Shown here: one piece after another, positions 1 to 8,613 of the stretch | How the letters are laid out: the number at the start of each line of letters is the position of its first letter | Position numbering within the stretch: position 1 is the stretch's first letter | Source: Marinoscillum sp964351885 | GTDB taxonomy: Bacteria > Bacteroidota > Bacteroidia > Cytophagales > Cyclobacteriaceae | Length of the DNA stretch: 14,101 nucleotides | Assembly: GCA_964351885.1 (NCBI GenBank) | Contig: CAYGPP010000106.1 | Span: 1 to 14,101, forward strand | Direction: 5' to 3' | Position numbers and translations under genes: made by a program | The notes under the pieces: model-generated | Databases searched by the model: none | What the model was told of the DNA's origin: nothing | What the model saw: only the letters and a program-made list of their open reading frames with translations

Positions 1-956
1 TCACCGATGAAGGTGTCGGCAGAAGGCCCTGGGATAATTCCTTTGATATTGTCTTTTACTCCTATCACGATTACTCCTGTTGCGCCGGGTATATTTAGTT
101 GCATCAAGGTCTTGTCGCGATATTCAGGTTTGAGCTGATCATAGCTAACCTCCTCCAAGTGATAGCTTGTTTCTGAAGATACTCCATTGAGTAAGTCAAG
201 GAATTCGATGACTGTTGGTTTGGTAACGAGCTGCGCCATAAACATTCCGCCAAGGATAGCGGGCATAACCACTTTATCTGCACCTGCTCTGTATAATTTG
301 TTCTCTGTTTCGGGGCTGGACGCTCTTACAAGAATTCTTATTTTATCATTTAAGTGTCTGGCTGTCAATGTGATGAATACATTGGCTGCATCAGAAGGCG
401 TAGTTATGATGATGGCCTTTGCTCGCTCAATCCCTACAGATTTGAGTCTGTCATCCTCTGTAGCATCTCCTAGATACCATTTGATATGACTTGGGATTTC
501 AGATTCCATTTCTGGATCTTTTTCTATTAAAACATAATCTTCGCCACTCTTGTGAAGCTCTTCAATTGCTTTACTTCCGTTACGCCCGTAACCACAGACA
601 ATTACGTGATTTTTTAGCTTGTTGATTTCCATTTCAGATCGATAATTTTTGAAAATATTCTTGAGTTTTCCTTCAAAAAAGTAGCTCGTGACCACAGAGA
701 CTATATAAGTAAAGAGTCCAAGATTAAGAAGAATATAAAAAGAGGTAAAAATGCGACCAGCCCTACTTATTGTTTGTACCTCATTAAAGCCTACTGTACT
801 CACCGTGATGACGGTCATGTAAAAAGCATCAACCAGACTAAGTCCCTCCATTATATGGAACCAAAGAAAACCTACTAGCAGACTGCAGACGAAAAAACTT
901 AAAGCCACTATAAGGCTTCTAAGATGTTTATTTATATGTTCTCTGACTTGAAACAT
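1..956 (-). CDS. Potassium channel with RCK (TrkA-N/TrkA-C) domain, C-terminus cut off by the window edge
   Basis: Two-transmembrane potassium channel subunit whose cytosolic RCK domains would bind nucleotide or ions to gate K+ flux across the inner membrane. I read 318 codons on the minus strand from ATG at 954-956 with no stop before the edge. Residues about 13-36 form the first membrane helix, the pore loop carries the filter TVGFN (residues 54-58), and residues about 70-95 form the second helix. The Rossmann nucleotide-binding motif GYGRNG is at 122-127, followed by the acidic strand end LIEKD (143-147). From about residue 250 the sequence resembles a TrkA-C domain. Family members are usually around 330-350 residues, so only the last few dozen are missing. 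The fifth filter position is Asn rather than the canonical Gly. Nothing in the neighbouring genes suggests a shared pathway. Fold and family are secure; the ligand is unknown. Confidence 0.9.
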   Translation of the reverse strand, partial: MFQVREHINKHLRSLIVALSFFVCSLLVGFLWFHIMEGLSLVDAFYMTVITVSTVGFNEVQTISRAGRIFTSFYILLNLGLFTYIVSVVTSYFFEGKLKNIFKNYRSEMEINKLKNHVIVCGYGRNGSKAIEELHKSGEDYVLIEKDPEMESEIPSHIKWYLGDATEDDRLKSVGIERAKAIIITTPSDAANVFITLTARHLNDKIRILVRASSPETENKLYRAGADKVVMPAILGGMFMAQLVTKPTVIEFLDLLNGVSSETSYHLEEVSYDQLKPEYRDKTLMQLNIPGATGVIVIGVKDNIKGIIPGPSADTFIG

Positions 957-1050
957 GAGCTTTTTTAAGCTGAGTTTGTTCTCGGCAAATTACTTTAACT
1001 CTTGTTCAACCTCAAACCCATGAGCCTGATTGTCTTCAATTTTGGTGCAG

Positions 1051-2301
1051 TTATGCACCTTTAAAATTGATTAATTCCATAGCTCTGACTCGCTGAAGCA
1101 ATGTAGGATGAGAATAATGGACAAATACGTAGGCCGGGTGGGGTGTAAGGTTAGAGAGCTGGTCTCCACTTAGCTTCTTCAAGCCATCTATCAACGGCTG
1201 TCTTTTGTAGGTGGTCACGGCATAAGTATCAGCCTCATATTCGTTTCTCCTGCTGAGCCCATTCCCAAACAAACTAAGGAGATGCGATATCGGAGTATAC
1301 AATATCCCGAAGGCCTGCATATTGAGGTGCAATGCGCTTACTTCTCCACCCATTGCCCAACTCACCTCACTATTGAAAACCATCAGCGAAAGCAAATAAA
1401 GCATCAATCCTGTGGAAGCTATGCTCATGATAGTGTCAAGTATGATGTGCTTCTTCTTAAAGTGCCCAACCTCATGAGCGAAAATGGCGGTGAGTTCCTC
1501 TATTGTGTGGTTTGCTATCAAGGTATCAAAGAGTACTACCTTTTTCTTTTTTCCGATTCCAGAGAAGAAGGCATTTCCCTTGCTTGATCTTTTGGAGCCA
1601 TCCATTATGAAGATATTGCTCAATGGGAAGTCGACCTTTTTCGCATAATCCGTTATCGAGTCTTTCAGTTCTCCATCTTCCAATGTTGTGAGTTTATTGA
1701 AAAGCGGAAGGAATAAAGATGTGTAAAACATATTGAGAAAGAGGATCACTACAGTGATGATCATCCAGAAGTAGATCCAAAAATTACTTCCCATGGCCAT
1801 GACTAGGTAGATTAAAAGGCTTAGCAGGATTCCCCCAATTATAATCGTCAATAGATAACCTTTGATTTTATCCACCCAAAAAGTCTTTTGTGTCATCTTA
1901 TTGAATCCGAATTTCTCTTCTATTATAAATGTCTTGTACCAAGAAAAGGGAGTGGAAATGAAATCGGAAATAATGAAAAGCACACCAAAAAACAGTAAGG
2001 TTGTGACTGGTTCAAATGGGGAGAAACCTCTCAGCCATTTGTCCAACATCCCGAACCAACCAAAATACAACGCTGATAGGGTTAATAAAAAACTAAACGT
2101 AGCTGATAGTGCACCGAACCTGCCGCTTATGAAATTGTACTTTTGAGATTTGTTGTATTTTTCTTCATCATAGATGCCTGCTAATTCTTGAGGGATAGGA
2201 TTTTTGGCAGTCTTATCGTTTAAATAACTGAGTGTTCTTTCCAACGCAAAATCAAATGTGATGATGATTAGTAGGATAGTATAAATTGTTGTCTCCGTCA
2301 T
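1051..2301 (-). CDS. M48 family membrane zinc metallopeptidase (Ste24/CAAX prenyl protease 1-like)
   Basis: Integral membrane zinc protease of the Ste24/M48A type. In eukaryotes the family trims prenylated CAAX proteins; in bacteria it is thought to act in membrane-protein quality control, and the substrate here is unknown. The 416 residues match the usual length. The N-terminal half (about 1-200) is rich in membrane helices (for example around 3-22, 65-85, 100-118, 147-170, 175-200), like the CAAX protease N-terminal domain. The catalytic motif HEVGH is at 276-280. The third zinc ligand is probably Glu354 in NEYEAD (353-358), and the family-typical HPTLLQRV lies at 398-405. The start is ATG at 2299-2301 and the stop TAA at 1051-1053. 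It is separated by about 95 and 150 bases from its same-strand neighbours, so it may have its own promoter. Complete and intact. Confidence 0.93.
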   Translation of the reverse strand: MTETTIYTILLIIITFDFALERTLSYLNDKTAKNPIPQELAGIYDEEKYNKSQKYNFISGRFGALSATFSFLLTLSALYFGWFGMLDKWLRGFSPFEPVTTLLFFGVLFIISDFISTPFSWYKTFIIEEKFGFNKMTQKTFWVDKIKGYLLTIIIGGILLSLLIYLVMAMGSNFWIYFWMIITVVILFLNMFYTSLFLPLFNKLTTLEDGELKDSITDYAKKVDFPLSNIFIMDGSKRSSKGNAFFSGIGKKKKVVLFDTLIANHTIEELTAIFAHEVGHFKKKHIILDTIMSIASTGLMLYLLSLMVFNSEVSWAMGGEVSALHLNMQAFGILYTPISHLLSLFGNGLSRRNEYEADTYAVTTYKRQPLIDGLKKLSGDQLSNLTPHPAYVFVHYSHPTLLQRVRAMELINFKGA

Positions 2302-2453
2302 TCTGTAATTTTAAGATAAGTGGCGAGGATAGTTAAAAATGATGTATTCGTGATAGAAAATTCACTTTAGCCCAAAGAGCTATTTAATATCTAATTTTCG
2401 AGCAACGTGAAATTAAAATAAAATATTTCAGCCAAAGTGGTGATTGAATCCTT

Positions 2454-2924
2454 TTAAACTGGCTCATTACCTCTATACTTCACTTGTAACCCAAAAATAA
2501 AATTTCTTAGAAATTGATCTTTGCAAACTCTGTATTGACTTTGTGTAGGCTTTCGAAAAAGAGCACTTATTTCGTGCTTTCCAATAGGTAAATCCACTAA
2601 ATCCAAAACATCGATAATATCTTCATCTCGGTAGTTTAGAGCAATTTTTAGCTTTCTCATTATCAGATTGTTATTTAGACTTTTCTCAGGTTTTGGTTGC
2701 TCACCGTCTCTGGCGCCTCTGTTTTTTACAATAAGGCCATTTAGAAAAGCTGCCAGCTGCTTATCAATCAATTGTTTCTGTTCTGGATTGTCTTGAGTTT
2801 TTAGCCAATCGCTCACTTCAGCGCGAGTTGCTTCCAGTCCTCCAAGAGAAAATAGCTTGATCATCTTGTCATCGCTAAGTTCGAAGGTGTATCTAATACG
2901 GCGGAGTATGTCGTTGTTATCCAT
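2454..2924 (-). CDS. DUF1456 family protein (YehS-like)
   Basis: Small soluble protein of 156 residues built from two copies of the DUF1456 repeat, matching in length and layout the E. coli YehS protein as I remember it. Repeat 1 (about 1-75) begins with NDILRRIRYTFELSDDKMIK and includes the GGLEATRAEVSDWL segment and FLNGLIVKNRG. Repeat 2 (about 84-152) begins NNNLIMRKLKIALNYRDEDI and ends FLRNFIFGLQVKYRG, so the repeated core is a helical 'ND/NN-I-x-R/K-K-x-R' opening and an 'FL-x-G/F-L-x-x-R/K-x-R-G' close. No signal peptide, membrane helix or catalytic motif is visible. The molecular function of the family is unknown and I do not infer one. The gene stands alone between the protease and a repeat-bearing intergenic region. 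Confidence 0.9.
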   Translation of the reverse strand: MDNNDILRRIRYTFELSDDKMIKLFSLGGLEATRAEVSDWLKTQDNPEQKQLIDKQLAAFLNGLIVKNRGARDGEQPKPEKSLNNNLIMRKLKIALNYRDEDIIDVLDLVDLPIGKHEISALFRKPTQSQYRVCKDQFLRNFIFGLQVKYRGNEPV

Positions 2925-3004
2925 GAAGTGAGAATATTGTATTGCAAATTTAGTCAGCTTGCTTTAGAGACTTTTTGGAATTTGAGTTTTTCTACTTTTG
3001 AGTC

Positions 3005-3146
3005 AAATAGATTCCCCTGTCTCCGCTGCGTTACGCAGTGGATTGACGATCGGCATTGGAGTTTGTTTCTGCGCTTGCTATAAAACCATCACCGTCATTC
3101 CCCGACGAAATGAAGCGTAGTGAAATGCAGATAGGGGGACCTATTT
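3005..3146. repeat. Inverted pair of degenerate palindromic (REP-like) repeat copies
   Basis: Two copies of one sequence face each other in the 249-base gap between the DUF1456 gene and the end of the PorP/SprF gene. Copy A (3005-3053, plus) begins AAATAGATTCCCCTGTCT and closes GATTGACGATCGG. Copy B (3092-3146, read on minus) begins AAATAGGTCCCCCTATCT and closes GAATGACGG. Copy A contains an internal hairpin CGCTGCG-TTA-CGCAGTG (7 pairs including one G-T). The pattern resembles the dispersed 'gattcccctatct ... gaatgacg' repeats I know from Bacteroidota intergenic regions; that resemblance is from memory and unverified. Position 3' of PorP/SprF on its own strand would suit an RNA-stabilising or terminating role, which is inference. 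Confidence 0.6.
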
Positions 3147-3173
3147 TCTTGAACCAAAAGCCATACTTCACAT

Positions 3174-4241
3174 TTAAAAAATAAACGGAACCGGACACCT
3201 CAGCTCACGCACTTCTCTTGGAGGCTTGCGAGGATCCGCTAGGCTAAATGTGTAGATCAGAGAGATCTCATGTGCGCCACCGCTACCAATTCCCAAGTCA
3301 GAAATGGTGTAATCAAAGCTATAGCCTACTGTTAAATTACGCTGATTGAAGCCCACCATACTAATGATTGCCTCTCGGTTTTTTGATCCTTCGATACCAT
3401 CTATCGGTAGTCCACGATACCACGCACCTAATAGTATGGGCTCAAGCGTAAAATAGACTCCAGCATCTAATTGTTTGAAAGCACCTTGCTGCTTATAGTT
3501 CAATGAAGGCGTCATGCTCCGCTCTCTTCCCCTAACGGATCTTTGCGCCCTTGGGCTTAAATCGGAAAAGTGAATCTTATATCCACCGTGAACGGAAAAT
3601 TTTCTTGGCAATGGTGCATCACCACCAGCAATTGCCTGATTGGGCTCTAGAATATGGTGCATAGAGGTGCCCAGCCAAAGATTCTTTCCATAAAGTACGC
3701 CACCAAAAGCCAAGTCGAAAAACCTTGCACTCAATCCAGTATTGAAGGTTTCACCCGTAATCGGTCTAACCAGTCCTGAATTATCAAATTGGTCACCGAA
3801 AGTCAGCGCATTGAAATTGATGTCTCGCCAATAGTAGGAGACTTCCACTCCAGGACGAAATGTCCAATTGTGATCCAGCTGAACTTGATAAGCATACTGC
3901 AAGCCCACGTTGGTGGATTTCAAACCTGCAATACCTTCCTGATCCGTATTCACAATGAGCCCAAGCGCGTTATTGCTATCCTCAAAGAAGTAGTCAATGT
4001 AGAAGGAGTAAGTCACGTAATTGGCATCAATCTGCGGCCACTGATTTCTGTAGTTTACTCCGGCCCGTCCCTTTTGATTTATCCCAACCAAACCTGGGTT
4101 TAGATACATTGGAGCTGCGTAATACTGAGAAAACTGAGGGTCTTGTGCTTGTGCCTTGTTAGAGCATAATAGACCGATCATCAAAGCACCAATAGTGGTG
4201 ACGATTAAGGGTAGTCTAATATATGCTTGTCTGGAAGTCAA
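3174..4241 (-). CDS. PorP/SprF family type IX secretion system outer-membrane protein, TTG start
   Basis: Outer-membrane beta-barrel protein of the PorP/SprF family, which in T9SS-bearing Bacteroidota helps anchor or secrete gliding adhesins and type B CTD proteins. The mature N-terminus QDPQFSQYYAAPMYLNPG is the family hallmark, followed by alternating barrel strands such as RAGVNYRNQWPQI and, near the end, LTVGYSFDYTISDLG. There is no ATG in a suitable place: the codon at 4239-4241 is TTG, an in-frame TAG sits at 4275-4277, and the only internal ATG nearby (residue 21) would destroy the signal peptide. From TTG, residues 1-32 form a good signal peptide (Arg4, Arg9, hydrophobic 10-25, AQA cleavage site). 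The family often lies next to the type B CTD protein it serves; here that partner begins divergently 141 bases away. Complete at 355 residues, a normal length. Confidence 0.9.
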   Translation of the reverse strand: MTSRQAYIRLPLIVTTIGALMIGLLCSNKAQAQDPQFSQYYAAPMYLNPGLVGINQKGRAGVNYRNQWPQIDANYVTYSFYIDYFFEDSNNALGLIVNTDQEGIAGLKSTNVGLQYAYQVQLDHNWTFRPGVEVSYYWRDINFNALTFGDQFDNSGLVRPITGETFNTGLSARFFDLAFGGVLYGKNLWLGTSMHHILEPNQAIAGGDAPLPRKFSVHGGYKIHFSDLSPRAQRSVRGRERSMTPSLNYKQQGAFKQLDAGVYFTLEPILLGAWYRGLPIDGIEGSKNREAIISMVGFNQRNLTVGYSFDYTISDLGIGSGGAHEISLIYTFSLADPRKPPREVRELRCPVPFIF

Positions 4242-4382
4242 AGGTGCCTTGCGTTCGATAATGATATAAAATTGCTAAACTAGGTAATGTAACGTAAACA
4301 ATGCCGTTAGTATTTTGTGCTAAATTTACGAGGTGTTGTGATGATTAGGACATTTTGTTCCTGATTAACCCTAATAATATTC
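4242..4382. promoter_or_regulatory. Divergent promoter region between PorP/SprF and the type B CTD protein gene
   Basis: This 141-base AT-rich stretch separates two divergent genes and so must hold their 5' leaders and probably both promoters. On the minus strand TAGTTTAG (4275-4282) differs by one base from the Bacteroidota -7 consensus TAnnTTTG, with a TTG 16 bases upstream (4299-4301), a little closer than usual. On the plus strand TAAATTTA (4321-4328) is a one-mismatch -7 candidate without an obvious -33 element. These box assignments are weak; the promoter role of the region as a whole follows from gene orientation. Confidence 0.35.
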
Positions 4383-7300
4383 ATGTCAAAGATTTTTAGA
4401 CCAGGTGTTTTTCTTATTTTTAGTGCAATGCTGCTTCTAAGTGGTGTTTCTATGGCTCAAAGCATCACCGAAACGCAGTGGTATTTTGGTAACAGTGCTG
4501 AGGCTTTAATTTTTGATAAAAGTTCTCGCGAATTCAATTTGTTCGAAGATCAAGCCACTCCGTTTGGTTCTCAAGGGTCAACCGTAATCACGCACATGCG
4601 AAAAGGAAATCTTCTATTCTATTCAGATGGAGATTTGATTTTTGATGGTAGTCATCAGGTTTTGCCAGGACTCGGGGCAGATCGGTTAGGCGGAGATCAG
4701 ACCAAAATCCAACCGGTAGTAAGTTGTCCAGTACCGGGAGACACCTCACGATATTTTATTTTTACCAATTCAGGAACTGAGATTCTGATTACTACAGTCA
4801 ATGCCGATTTGGCGGGTAATTCGTCCGTTACGGAATTTCCATTGGGAGATATAGAAGGAACCGTAGCGCAACCAACGGGTCTTATTAATCAAGGTGAAGT
4901 AATGAAGGTTTATGAAGATCCTGGAAGCAACGGCTTTTGGTTGTTGACTCAGGATACTACTTCTTTGGAGTTTTTGGTCACAGAGATTAACACCGGAGGT
5001 CTAGGAACAAGTACCTCTTTTGATATTTTCCCGAATGGAGTGGCCGAATTTGAAGCTTCGGCGGTTTCCCTAAAACAAGACACTACGGGTACCACTTTAG
5101 CAATTGCCCCTATTGATGCCAATAGGAACATTGTTTTACTGGATTTTAACAATGTAACAGGGGATTTAACATTCAATAGCCGAGTAATTAATTCAGGGTT
5201 TTCTGATGCGGGATTACAAGTCGTTTATGACTTAGAGTGGTCAAATGATGGTTCTAAATTGTATTTATCACGAACAGGAGATGGCACCAATTCTGGTGAT
5301 ATTTATCAGATTGATTTTTCTGATACAACTAGTGCCAATCCGCCCATTGCGGCAGTTATCAATACTGGCTTGTTTGCCAGTTATGGTCTTAGAAGAGCAG
5401 TAGATGGTAACATTTATCATTTATATCAGACAAATGCTGGAGGGCCATTTAATGTTGGGACTATTAATCGACCAGATAGTGCTGTAAGTGTCGGAGTGCT
5501 TTATACCGAAATGTCTTTTGATGCTGACTTCCAAGGGACTCAATTCCCGGAATTTGCTCCGGATAATGTGTTTGGTGGTTACTTCAATATGAGTTTCACT
5601 TATCTAGATTCTTGTCAGGGGTCAGCGACCAAGTTCATTGCAGATGTTACTCCATTGCCGAATAATTTTTTCTGGGATTTTGGAGATGGGTCATTTGGAC
5701 AAGGTCCTGTAGCGATACACACTTACGCAGGTACATTTGGCGGCATGGTCACTTTGGTGGTGGAATTAGATGATAATGTGCAGTTTCGATCTCAGCCTGT
5801 AGACATAATTGCTGCAGACACAGCATCAGCTGTGGACTTAGGAAATGATACCACGATATGTGTTGATGAAATCTTGATGCTTGATGCAGGTACAGGAATC
5901 AGTTATCTATGGAATACAGGGGAATTGACTCAAACGATCGAAGTAGACACAGCGGGAACTTATTGGGTTGAAGTAGTCGGCACCTCTGGGTGTACTTCAT
6001 TCGATGATATTATTGTGACAGAGTACGGTGTGCAACGTCAGGTTTTTAACCAATGGTATTTTGGAGATCTGGCGGGATTGGATTTTAATAGCTCTCCACC
6101 GGCGGCTTTGCTAGATGGGATGCTGGAGTCAGATGAAGGGTGCGCGACTATGTCTGATGAAAACGGTCAATTGCTGTTTTACACTAATGGTTCCACAGTT
6201 TGGAACAAGGAACATCTGGTGATGGTCAATGGATCAAACATTGGAGGGGACAGTACAGCAGCACAGTCAGCCATGATATTACCTTTTGTCAATGACAATA
6301 CCATGTTTTATGTCTTCACTACCGAAGAGGTTTATGGTGATTTCACATTTAATATGAAATTATCAATCGTCGATATGAAAGCAGATACGGCAAGAGGTCA
6401 AGTATCTGTTAAGAATATTCCGTTGGTGGAGTGCAGTACAGAGCGCATTACAGCCTCTGGATTTACTGGCACGCCATGGCTCTTAAGTCATGAATATGGC
6501 AACAGACATTTTCGAGCATATCAGGTAAACGACTTAGGAATAGCAAATGCTGAGCATTCTGTAGCGGGTGAGGAACATATCTATCAGCAAGAGCCAAATG
6601 CCACCGGTTATATGAAGTTTTCTCCTGGGGGTAATCTGGTAGCCACAGTGATTCCTGGCAGCCCTAATCAAATTGATATTTTAGATTTTGATATTATCTC
6701 TGGCGGTCTTAATAATTCTCGTGTAATAGATATCGTTGAGACTGATCAAGCCTATGGATTAGAATTCTCTGGAGACGGGCTGAAAATGTATGTCAGTACT
6801 AGCTCGAAGATTCTGCAGTATGATTTGGATAGTTTAAATACTGATAATGCTGCAGCGGATATAATGGCTACAAAATTTGAACTCCCCAATACTGCATTAG
6901 GGGGCTATGGGGCGCTTCAAAGAGGTCCAGATGGCGTGATCTATGTTGCGATAGATGGTCAAATGCAGGTAGGGTCTATTAACTCCCCTGGAGGAGATGA
7001 TGCCTCTTCTGGTTATGTAGAGATGGGTATTGATCTGTTGGGCAGGACATCTAGATTGGGACTTCCAAATTTTAGTCAACAAGTAAGCTCAGCTCCACCA
7101 CTTCCCGGGATCACCACACAAATAGCTTGCGCAGGACAACCTACTTCATTTGGAGCAACGGGAAGAGATGCTAATATCGAAACTTATTTATGGGATTTTG
7201 GTGATACTACAGCTACTTCTAGTGAGCAGAACCCATTACACACCTACCTAAGACCAGGTACTTATGTAGTGAACTTAACGCTAAGTAATCGATGTGATAG

Positions 7301-8612
7301 CGATAGTATTTTTACCGATACCTTAGAAGTTTTTAACATTCCTCAGATCCCTACGGTTCCTTCAGATACTTCTCTTTGTGGTTCATTTGTGACGTTATTC
7401 GCATGGAATGTTGATGACCCAAACTTCAGTTACTACTGGTCATCAGGTGATACTACAAGGCAAGCCACATTCTTCGAGCCTACGATTGTAGATGTAGCAA
7501 TCATCAATTCAGATGGCTGCAGTTCAGATACTTTGACGGTATTCATTGGTGAAGATGAATCTTTCATAGACTTGGGAGGTGATCGTTTGATATGTGCCGA
7601 TGATTCGTTGGTTTTGGATACCAATGACCCAGGCCCAATGTATGAATGGTATCGTGATGGGGTACTAGTTGGAGATCAGAGAACGCATGCTATATATAAT
7701 GTAGCTGCAGGAGATTATACCTATATCGCAGAGGTCACCAATGATATCTCAGGATGTACCTACCGAGATACCTTGCAGGTGACCATTCAAGCAACACCAG
7801 CGTATACGCAAGCGGAGATAGTCACTCCTAATTGTGGAGTAGCTGATGGAGCATTTAGCTTGAATATCAATAGCACGGGTGCATATATTTATTCCTTAGA
7901 AGAACCAATAGTCACGAGTAGATTGACATTTGATGGGCCAGGTATAACGCCAGCTTTTACAGGTCTCGCCGCAGGTACCTATACCGCAAGGGTAGAGAAT
8001 GCAGTAACCGGATGTAATAATTATCAGGTTATTCAATTGGAAGACAATGCTCCATTTGATATGGAAGCGGTAGCGCTAAACGACTGTGCGCGTACGAGTG
8101 ACATCATGGTAAATTTCAATCAAAGGATACCTTCTCGAATCAACATCAATGTGTTTGATGAATTGGGTGATACGGTTTTTACTTCGACACAAGATTTGTT
8201 CTCATCGTCGTACGAGATATCTGATTTGGATAGTGGTGTTTATTATGTAGAAGTAAGAGATTTGAATCCACCTAATTGTTTACAGATTGATACGGTTCAG
8301 TTAAGTGTATCTACAGAATGCTATCGCTCCATTTTTGCACCAAATGCATTTAGCCCTGGTGATAGAAATGGAATGAATGATGAGTGGCAGGTTTTCCCGA
8401 ATGATTTTGTAGACCAATTTGAGATTTACATTTTGAATCGATGGGGTGATGTGGTCTTCTATTCAAATAACAAAAACTTCAGATGGGCGGGAGAGTTCGT
8501 GGGAGAAGAAGTACTCCAAGGTACCTATGCTTACCGAATGCTTTTCACAAGCTCTTTAGAACCTGAGCTTGGAACTCTGGAACAGTTTGGTTCGGTTACA
8601 GTTATTAAATAG
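4383..8612 (+). CDS. Giant secreted PKD/Ig-like repeat protein with T9SS type B (gliding motility-associated) C-terminal domain
   Basis: A 1409-residue cell-surface or secreted protein exported by the type IX system, probably an adhesin or matrix component. Residues 1-25 are a signal peptide (cleavage after VSMA). Two copies of a propeller-like module follow: about 30-395, opening with TQWYFGNSAEALIFD, and about 555-895, opening with NQWYFGDLAGLDFN; each carries a 'G-N/Q-LLFY-S/T-D/N-G' strand early on. After copy 1 come a PKD domain (about 405-477, WDFGDGS at 431-437) and an Ig-like module (about 485-547, DLGNDTTIC). After copy 2 come a second PKD domain (about 910-985, WDFGDT at 937-942), two further Ig-like modules (about 990-1056 and 1063-1136, DLGGDRLIC) and a SprB-like repeat segment (about 1140-1222). 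The type B sorting domain spans about 1313-1409 (IFAPNAFSPGDRNGMND, then ILNRWGDVVFYS, ending GSVTVIK). It heads the four-gene plus-strand cluster and is divergent from its likely PorP/SprF partner. No enzymatic motif is seen. Confidence 0.9.
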   Translation: MSKIFRPGVFLIFSAMLLLSGVSMAQSITETQWYFGNSAEALIFDKSSREFNLFEDQATPFGSQGSTVITHMRKGNLLFYSDGDLIFDGSHQVLPGLGADRLGGDQTKIQPVVSCPVPGDTSRYFIFTNSGTEILITTVNADLAGNSSVTEFPLGDIEGTVAQPTGLINQGEVMKVYEDPGSNGFWLLTQDTTSLEFLVTEINTGGLGTSTSFDIFPNGVAEFEASAVSLKQDTTGTTLAIAPIDANRNIVLLDFNNVTGDLTFNSRVINSGFSDAGLQVVYDLEWSNDGSKLYLSRTGDGTNSGDIYQIDFSDTTSANPPIAAVINTGLFASYGLRRAVDGNIYHLYQTNAGGPFNVGTINRPDSAVSVGVLYTEMSFDADFQGTQFPEFAPDNVFGGYFNMSFTYLDSCQGSATKFIADVTPLPNNFFWDFGDGSFGQGPVAIHTYAGTFGGMVTLVVELDDNVQFRSQPVDIIAADTASAVDLGNDTTICVDEILMLDAGTGISYLWNTGELTQTIEVDTAGTYWVEVVGTSGCTSFDDIIVTEYGVQRQVFNQWYFGDLAGLDFNSSPPAALLDGMLESDEGCATMSDENGQLLFYTNGSTVWNKEHLVMVNGSNIGGDSTAAQSAMILPFVNDNTMFYVFTTEEVYGDFTFNMKLSIVDMKADTARGQVSVKNIPLVECSTERITASGFTGTPWLLSHEYGNRHFRAYQVNDLGIANAEHSVAGEEHIYQQEPNATGYMKFSPGGNLVATVIPGSPNQIDILDFDIISGGLNNSRVIDIVETDQAYGLEFSGDGLKMYVSTSSKILQYDLDSLNTDNAAADIMATKFELPNTALGGYGALQRGPDGVIYVAIDGQMQVGSINSPGGDDASSGYVEMGIDLLGRTSRLGLPNFSQQVSSAPPLPGITTQIACAGQPTSFGATGRDANIETYLWDFGDTTATSSEQNPLHTYLRPGTYVVNLTLSNRCDSDSIFTDTLEVFNIPQIPTVPSDTSLCGSFVTLFAWNVDDPNFSYYWSSGDTTRQATFFEPTIVDVAIINSDGCSSDTLTVFIGEDESFIDLGGDRLICADDSLVLDTNDPGPMYEWYRDGVLVGDQRTHAIYNVAAGDYTYIAEVTNDISGCTYRDTLQVTIQATPAYTQAEIVTPNCGVADGAFSLNINSTGAYIYSLEEPIVTSRLTFDGPGITPAFTGLAAGTYTARVENAVTGCNNYQVIQLEDNAPFDMEAVALNDCARTSDIMVNFNQRIPSRININVFDELGDTVFTSTQDLFSSSYEISDLDSGVYYVEVRDLNPPNCLQIDTVQLSVSTECYRSIFAPNAFSPGDRNGMNDEWQVFPNDFVDQFEIYILNRWGDVVFYSNNKNFRWAGEFVGEEVLQGTYAYRMLFTSSLEPELGTLEQFGSVTVIK

Positions 8613-8613
8613 C

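Noticed and set aside
187..489. Plus-strand 100-codon open frame
   Set aside because: It is the antisense shadow of the potassium channel RCK domain, which has clear family motifs.
4145..4175. Lipobox-like LLC in the PorP/SprF signal peptide
   Set aside because: The residue pattern before the Cys (G-L-L) is not a good lipobox, and the AQA site seven residues later leads directly into the family's usual mature N-terminus.
8569..8613. Earlier ATG for the 195-residue protein
   Set aside because: It would overlap the giant protein gene by 44 bases, whereas ATG 8614 sits one base after its stop, the commoner coupled arrangement.
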